45,165 bases of DNA from CAZEBW01 sp964510205. Its GTDB lineage: Bacteria; Chloroflexota; Anaerolineae; VGOG01. Each line of letters starts with the position of its first letter. Positions within the stretch are counted from its first letter, which is position 1. The translations under genes and the position numbers were made by a program. The notes beneath the pieces are model-generated. The model searched no databases. It had not been told where the DNA came from and saw nothing but the letters and a program-made list of their open reading frames with translations. Shown here one piece after another: positions 41,459-45,165 of the stretch. The stretch lies in NCBI GenBank assembly GCA_964510205.1, contig CAZEBW010000026.1, positions 1 to 45,165 of the forward strand, in the 5' to 3' direction.

Positions 41459-41494
41459 ATGTTTCACGTTTGACGTTTCACGTTTCACGTTTTG
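41459..41494. repeat. Degenerate tandem repeat, CGTTTCA type
   Basis: Four to five units of ACGTTTC/ACGTTTG. It runs into the 3' end of the BadF-type gene and supplies its stop codon (tail CAKRET). Confidence 0.85.
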
Positions 41495-42257
41495 CGCAAG
41501 CCAAGAGCGCCGCCCCCAACGCGCCCACAAGTTGCGGCTGGGCCGGCAGTAGGATCGGCAATCCAATCTGCTTCTCCAGAGCCTTCACCACGCCGATGTT
41601 CTGGGCCACGCCGCCAGTCATGACCACCGCTTCCTCCAGACCCACCTGCCCTGCCAGCCCCGCCACGCGGTTGGCGATGGCCAGGTGAACGCCGGCCACG
41701 ATGTCGGCCTTGGGCGCGCCTCTGCTCATCTGACCAATGACCTCCGACTCGGCGAACACGGTGCAGGTGCTGGAGATGGCCACCGGACGCTGAGACTGTT
41801 GGGAGAGCGAGCCTAGCTCCTCCACGCGCAGCTCCAGAGCGTCGGCCATCACCTCCAAGAAGCGGCCCGTGCCGGCAGCGCACTTGTCGTTCATGGCGAA
41901 GTCGGTGACGTATCCCTGGGGATGCACACGGATGACCTTGCTGTCCTGCCCACCGATATCTATCACCGTGCGGGCGGCGGGGAAAAGATGGTTCGCGCCG
42001 CGAGCGTGGCAGGTGATCTCCGAGACCTCCTCGTCCGCGGCGTCGTAGGTCACTCGTCCGTAGCCGGTGACCACTGTGTAGCTCACATCCTGGCTAACGA
42101 TGCCTTCACGATCCAGCATCCCGTGCACCAACCGCTCTGCCACTTGGCGGCTGTCGTGCCTGGACCTGACCAGACCGCTGGCCACCACCTTCCCCGCCCC
42201 ATCCAGCACCACCGCCTTGACCGTCAACGCGCCGATGTCTATCCCCACGAAGTACAT
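41478..42257 (-). CDS. BadF/BadG/BcrA/BcrD-type ATPase (acyl-CoA dehydratase activase)
   Basis: A 259-residue single-domain ASKHA ATPase like HgdC. GIDIGALTVKAV (5-16), DIGGQDSK (100-107), NDKCAAGTGRF (123-133) and STCTVFAESEV (163-173) are present. Cys126 and Cys165 are placed to hold the bridging [4Fe-4S] cluster of the homodimer. It would pass an electron, driven by ATP, to a 2-hydroxyacyl-CoA dehydratase or benzoyl-CoA-type reductase; none is encoded nearby. AGGAGG precedes the ATG, and a promoter lies upstream. The stop and last residues are repeat-derived. Confidence 0.9.
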   Translation of the reverse strand: MYFVGIDIGALTVKAVVLDGAGKVVASGLVRSRHDSRQVAERLVHGMLDREGIVSQDVSYTVVTGYGRVTYDAADEEVSEITCHARGANHLFPAARTVIDIGGQDSKVIRVHPQGYVTDFAMNDKCAAGTGRFLEVMADALELRVEELGSLSQQSQRPVAISSTCTVFAESEVIGQMSRGAPKADIVAGVHLAIANRVAGLAGQVGLEEAVVMTGGVAQNIGVVKALEKQIGLPILLPAQPQLVGALGAALLACAKRET

Positions 42258-42285
42258 GACTTCCTCCTGCTACTCTCTGAAGCGT

Positions 42286-42313
42286 ATTATACTAGAAATC
42301 CCCCACAGTTCAA
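42286..42313 (-). promoter_or_regulatory. Promoter of the BadF-type gene
   Basis: Minus strand: TTGAAC (42313-42308), 16-nt spacer, TATAAT (42291-42286), about 30 nt before the start codon. It is back to back with the response regulator promoter. The same TTGAAC-16-TATAAT arrangement drives sucC. Confidence 0.65.
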
Positions 42314-42319
42314 GGGCGG

Positions 42320-42348
42320 TTGACAATTTTGCATCCCAATAGTATGAT
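42320..42348 (+). promoter_or_regulatory. Promoter of the response regulator gene
   Basis: Plus strand: TTGACA (42320-42325), 17-nt spacer, TATGAT (42343-42348). Transcription would begin near 42355, right at a 7-bp-arm palindrome. Confidence 0.75.
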
Positions 42349-42355
42349 AGTATCC

Positions 42356-42370
42356 AGACCTCCGAGGTCT
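42356..42370. promoter_or_regulatory. Palindrome at the transcription start of the response regulator
   Basis: AGACCTC-C-GAGGTCT, perfect 7-nt arms. Its place right after the -10 box would suit an operator, but its composition also recalls the AGACCCTAAGGG repeat family, so a dispersed repeat is equally possible. Confidence 0.4.
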
Positions 42371-42447
42371 TCTAGCATCGCCTTTGACCATTTCATTCAG
42401 GGCAAAGCCTGTCCTACAGTTAGACAAACAAAAGGAAAGGATTCGAC

Positions 42448-43170
42448 ATGGTTGCGACGGAAGACAAGCGCATCCTGATCGTAGATGACGAACCACGGAT
42501 GATCAAGTTTATCCGCCTGAACCTAGACCTGGAGGGGTATCGCGTCAGCGAGGCGTCCAACGGCCTGGAGGCCCTGGACAAGGTTCGCAAGGAGCTGCCC
42601 GATCTCGTCCTGCTGGACGTGATGATGCCTGAGATGGACGGCTTCGAGACCTTGGAGCACATCCGCGAGATATCGAACGTGCCGGTCATCATGCTCACCG
42701 TGAAAGATGAAGAGGAAGACAAAGTGCGGGGCTTGGAGCTGGGGGCCGACGACTACGTGACCAAGCCCTTCAGTCCCAGGGAGCTTTCCAGCCGCATCAA
42801 GGCCGTGCTGCGCCGCACGGAGATGCCGTCGCCGGTGGAGAAGACGGTCCTCAAGATTGACGACAGGCTGTCCATTGACTTCAATCGGCGGGAGGTCATC
42901 GTGCGCGGCGAGAGAATCAGTCTGCGTCCGACGGAGTATCGCCTGCTCTATCACCTGGTCAACAACGCCGGTTGGGTGATGACCCACGAGACGCTGCTCT
43001 CCAAAGTGTGGGGCTACGCCTATCGAGACGACACCCACCTTCTGCGCGTCTACATCACCTACCTGCGCCAGAAGATCGAGCCGGACCCTTCCAACCCCGA
43101 ATACATCTTCACCGAGCGGGGCATAGGCTATCGCTTCGTGGATTTCGAGAAGAAAAAACAGGACGGCTGA
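42448..43170 (+). CDS. OmpR/PhoB-type response regulator
   Basis: A 240-residue two-domain regulator: receiver (9-122) with the acidic pair Asp13-Asp14, phospho-acceptor Asp57 in LLDVMMP, Thr84 and Lys106 (VTKPF); then a winged-helix DNA-binding domain (about 135-235) with RPTEYRLLYHLV and VYITYLRQKIEP. Start ATG 42448 follows AAGGAAAGGA. It is the only plus-strand gene in the window and no histidine kinase is adjacent, so its partner must lie elsewhere. Divergent from the BadF-type gene, with promoters back to back, so it might act on that spacer, but this is inference. Confidence 0.93.
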   Translation: MVATEDKRILIVDDEPRMIKFIRLNLDLEGYRVSEASNGLEALDKVRKELPDLVLLDVMMPEMDGFETLEHIREISNVPVIMLTVKDEEEDKVRGLELGADDYVTKPFSPRELSSRIKAVLRRTEMPSPVEKTVLKIDDRLSIDFNRREVIVRGERISLRPTEYRLLYHLVNNAGWVMTHETLLSKVWGYAYRDDTHLLRVYITYLRQKIEPDPSNPEYIFTERGIGYRFVDFEKKKQDG

Positions 43171-43181
43171 GAGAAAGAATA

Positions 43182-43282
43182 GGGTGTGTTTCAAACAAGT
43201 TGGCTGGTATTGTTGGTCGGAATGGCATTCCGACGAATTGACGGATTACCAATCCGTCCTACAACCGAGATGAAACACACCC
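43182..43282. mobile_element. 101-bp MITE with 12-bp terminal inverted repeats and 9-bp duplication
   Basis: Ends GGGTGTGTTTCA (43182-43193) and TGAAACACACCC (43271-43282) are exact reverse complements. Flanks are an exact 9-nt direct repeat GAAAGAATA (43173-43181 and 43283-43291), the footprint of insertion. Two smaller palindromes (GTCGGAATGGCATTCCGAC; GACGGATTACCAATCCGTC) lie inside. It has no coding capacity. Confidence 0.88.
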
Positions 43283-43291
43283 GAAAGAATA

Positions 43292-43322
43292 AGCCCCGGC
43301 GATCACAATCTTCGCCGGGGCT
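43292..43322. terminator. GC-rich terminator stem
   Basis: AGCCCCGGCGA (43292-43302) and TCGCCGGGGCT (43312-43322), an 11-bp perfect stem with a 9-nt loop. On the minus strand it is followed by TTATTCTTT. It could end the radical SAM/DUF2344 transcript, and before the MITE inserted it lay about 20 nt after the response regulator stop. Confidence 0.7.
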
Positions 43323-43357
43323 GGTGTGTTATAGCGCATCTATTGAATCCAGGAACC

Positions 43358-43511
43358 TAGCTACCGTACAGTTTACCCAGCAGCCCTTTTTTCGCTACAA
43401 AGTGGCGTCCTCGCCACGCCTAATGCGGTGCAAAACACGGGGCGGGGACGCCCCTCAGTGGCAAATAAGAGAAACCTGTGCCTTGCTTCAAGAGAAAGTG
43501 TAGGGTAGCTA
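43358..43511. mobile_element. MITE-like repeat, copy 2, with terminal inverted repeats
   Basis: The left end TAGCTACCGTACAGTTT (43358-43374) and the right end AAAGTGTAGGGTAGCTA (43495-43511) are reverse complements at 15 of 17 positions. An 11-nt direct repeat AATCCAGGAAC (43346-43356 and 43511-43521) flanks it. The inner 120 nt (43391-43510) match 7487-7603. Confidence 0.85.
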
Positions 43512-43560
43512 ATCCAGGAACTCACTACCTCGGCAGCCTGAGGCAGGACACTCTCAAAGT

Positions 43561-44241
43561 TTATCCCTTCGGACCTCGAGAAGCCATCAGCAGCCGCTCC
43601 CGCTGAATGGCATGAGGCTTTTCCGCCAGGCCCAGGGCGTCCAGCACCTCGTCGGGGCGGCCGCTGCCCTGGCTGCCAGCCCTCAGGCGCATCCCCAAGA
43701 CCCAATCCCCGGCCTCTCGGCCCTCAACCCACAGTTCCTCGATCAGAGGGCGCAAGTCGTAGTCCTTGCCTCGACGCTGGCGCGGTAGCTGCTCAGCCGA
43801 AAGCAACTGCCGAACTCGTTCGGTTAGCAGCTTGGCCTCCATCTCCTCCCGTGGTCCATCATCCCAGGACACCACCACCCGATACACCGCCGCGCGCACC
43901 TGGGACTGCAAGGAGGGCAGCTTGGGATAGACTTCCTCCACGGAGAGCACGTCCAGGCCCGGCGGCAGGTGGGGCGTCAAGCCTTTAGCAAAGCTGAGCG
44001 TAGAGACGTGGCGCTCCAGGACGATGTCCATCACCTCGCCCCGACTGGTGAAACCCACGGGCAGGGGAGAAGCGATGGCGATTTTGGGCCGAGGGTTGAA
44101 GCCGTGGGAGTAAGCCAGGGGCACTCGCGCCCGTCGCAAGGTCCTCTCCCACAGCCGCATCAAGTCCAGGTGAGAGATGTATTTTATTTCCTCGCCCTTG
44201 GCGAAAGTGATGCGCAAACGCTGTTGTGTCGCTGACTTCAT
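43561..44241 (-). CDS. DUF2344 / TIGR03936 radical SAM-associated protein
   Basis: A 226-residue protein of the family regularly found after or fused to TIGR03960-type radical SAM proteins. Seen: LRITFAKGEEIKYISHLDLMRLWERTLRRA and YSHGFNPRPKIAIASPLPVGF, quoted as parts of one conserved N-terminal stretch. The start at 44241, GAGGG upstream, is 11 nt after the radical SAM stop; a GTG at 44256 overlapping the stop is the other option. Likely acts with the radical SAM partner, possibly in RNA or cofactor modification; the reaction is not established. Confidence 0.88.
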   Translation of the reverse strand: MKSATQQRLRITFAKGEEIKYISHLDLMRLWERTLRRARVPLAYSHGFNPRPKIAIASPLPVGFTSRGEVMDIVLERHVSTLSFAKGLTPHLPPGLDVLSVEEVYPKLPSLQSQVRAAVYRVVVSWDDGPREEMEAKLLTERVRQLLSAEQLPRQRRGKDYDLRPLIEELWVEGREAGDWVLGMRLRAGSQGSGRPDEVLDALGLAEKPHAIQRERLLMASRGPKG

Positions 44242-44252
44242 CCACCTGACCC

Positions 44253-45165
44253 TCACCAGCCACAGTCAAAGAGGTCCAAAATCCCGCAGTCAAGGCAGCC
44301 TTGCCGACAATCAACGGTCGTTTCCCCGCGCAGACTGCGCCGATACTCTTCGATCAGAAAGTCCTTGCTGACCCCCACGTCAATGTGATCCCAGGGCAGC
44401 ACCTCGTCGAAGGCGCGCTCCCGCCGGGCGTAGAAGTTGGGATCGAGGCCGACCTCGTCGAAGGCCCGCCACCAAAGGTTCTCGTCGAACAGCTCGTCCC
44501 AGGCATCGAACTTGGCCCCCAACTGCCAGGCGCGGTGAATGACCCGCCCCAGCCGCCGGTCGCCGCGAGAAAGGGCCGCCTCCAGCAAGGTCGTGCGCGG
44601 GTCCTGCCAACTGAAGTTGATGCCGCGCCCCCTGAGCCCCCGCCGCAGCAGTTGGTGCCTCTCCTCCAAAGCCGCCTCATCAATCAGGGGCAGCCACTGG
44701 AACGGGGTGAAGGTCTTGGGCACGAAGGTGCCGACGCTGACATTCACTTGCGCCCTATTCCCCTGGTGGCGCTGGCCAACGGCCCGCACCTTCTTCACCA
44801 AATCCACGATGGCCGCCACGTCCTCCAGCGTCTCGGTGGGCAGGCCGATCATGAAGTAGAGCTTGATCCGCCGCCAGCCGCTGGAGTAGGCCGCCTCGGC
44901 CGTGCGTAGCAGGTCCTCGTCGGTGACGTTCTTGTTGATCACGTCACGCAGCCGCTGGCTGCCCGCCTCCGGGGCGAAGGTCAGGCCGGTCTTGCGCCGC
45001 CCCTGAAACATCTCCGCCAACTCCACGGAGAAGGAATCGGTGCGCAAGGAGGGCAGGGAAACGGCCAGGGGCGGATGCTGATAGTCCGTGGTAAGCCGCC
45101 GCACCAGAGGCTCGATCTGGCTGTGGTCGGTGTCGTGGTCGTCGTGCATTGTTAGAAGTCCATGA
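44253..45165 (-). CDS. TIGR03960-type B12-binding-like radical SAM protein, 3' part only
   Basis: C-terminal 303 codons of a larger gene. The frame stays open to the window edge (it reads HGLLT before the first ATG at 45149), so that ATG is not the true start. Radical SAM barrel pieces are visible (GLTFAPEAGSQRLR, KLYFMIGLPTET), and the C terminus CRQGCLDCGIL carries the family's cysteine cluster. The CxxxCxxC motif and B12-like domain must lie upstream outside the window. The DUF2344 partner follows directly. Confidence 0.88.
   Translation of the reverse strand, partial: HGLLTMHDDHDTDHSQIEPLVRRLTTDYQHPPLAVSLPSLRTDSFSVELAEMFQGRRKTGLTFAPEAGSQRLRDVINKNVTDEDLLRTAEAAYSSGWRRIKLYFMIGLPTETLEDVAAIVDLVKKVRAVGQRHQGNRAQVNVSVGTFVPKTFTPFQWLPLIDEAALEERHQLLRRGLRGRGINFSWQDPRTTLLEAALSRGDRRLGRVIHRAWQLGAKFDAWDELFDENLWWRAFDEVGLDPNFYARRERAFDEVLPWDHIDVGVSKDFLIEEYRRSLRGETTVDCRQGCLDCGILDLFDCGW

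Larger units (their letters stand above)
41147..41477. other. Spacer between the BadF-type gene and xdhC
   Basis: This 331-nt gap holds the xdhC promoter, a few GCGGGAT/ACGTAA units (41215-41247), a GCAACATT/AATGTTGC hairpin (41289-41319), one TGTCATTGCGAG element (41328-41425) and a CGTTTCA tandem repeat. No gene is supported in it. Confidence 0.8.
43171..43560. other. Spacer after the response regulator
   Basis: This 390-nt gap holds a 101-bp MITE with its target duplication, a GC-rich terminator stem, and a second MITE-like element with flanking direct repeats. No gene is supported in it. Confidence 0.8.

Noticed and set aside
45147..45149. ATG as the real start of the radical SAM gene
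   Set aside because: The frame is open to the window edge, and the visible protein lacks the CxxxCxxC motif the family has upstream.
1..45165. tRNA, rRNA or riboswitch genes
   Set aside because: I looked for conserved tRNA arms, rRNA segments and riboswitch cores on both strands by eye and saw none convincing; a covariance-model scan would decide.

Overview
This window looks like a piece of a Chloroflexota (Anaerolineae-like) draft genome, probably metagenome-derived. The signs are a secreted Thr/Pro-rich protein with the YLPLILKNY-type motif common in that phylum, the DUF2298 (YYYxG) plus Agl23-like membrane protein pair described for Chloroflexi and Archaea, and a run of 10 Ns at 31799-31808 that marks an assembly gap. 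Most of the sequence is about 60% G+C by eye. Every gene but one (a response regulator) is on the minus strand, so the window reads right to left.

Region 1 (12.5 kb down to 0) is central metabolism. From its own promoter the order is sucC, a HIT protein, a UPF0175/DUF3368 toxin-antitoxin pair, pxpA-pxpB-pxpC (5-oxoprolinase), then sucD. A second, near-consensus promoter follows and drives korD-korA-korB-korC (2-oxoacid:ferredoxin oxidoreductase) and a 1094-residue HdrA/GltD-type flavoprotein. Together these can interconvert 2-oxoglutarate, succinyl-CoA and succinate and pass the ferredoxin electrons to a flavin/Fe-S protein that may bifurcate or transhydrogenate.

Region 2 (37.9 kb down to 12.5 kb) is a cluster for a surface glycan or lipid-linked sugar. 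It holds a GT39-DUF2298 fusion (1502 aa), a TPR/TM protein, a coiled-coil protein, a secreted Thr/Pro-rich protein, an AT-rich AftB-like glycosyltransferase, an MFS carrier, an unknown 397-aa protein, a stand-alone DUF2298 protein, two Agl23-like proteins (one with an NHL beta-propeller), a GT39-PA14-PA14-NHL protein, another GT-C protein, and two gene relics (a frameshifted GT39 5' end and a DUF2298 3' end).

Region 3 (45.2 to 37.9 kb) has a TIGR03960-type radical SAM protein (cut by the window edge) with its DUF2344 partner, an orphan OmpR-type response regulator on the plus strand, a BadF/HgdC-type ATPase, and xdhC - MFS - yqeB, which resemble accessory genes for molybdenum hydroxylases.

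The most unusual property of the window is its load of small repeats. There are at least ten families: heptamer-like degenerate tandem repeats, perfect 15-bp-arm palindromes, hairpin elements with terminal inverted repeats, and two MITE-like elements with recognisable target duplications. Many lie inside coding sequences in frame, others form stop codons and protein tails, and others fill each spacer of the glycan operon. One reading frame (the HdrA/GltD protein) carries seven such blocks and stays open.
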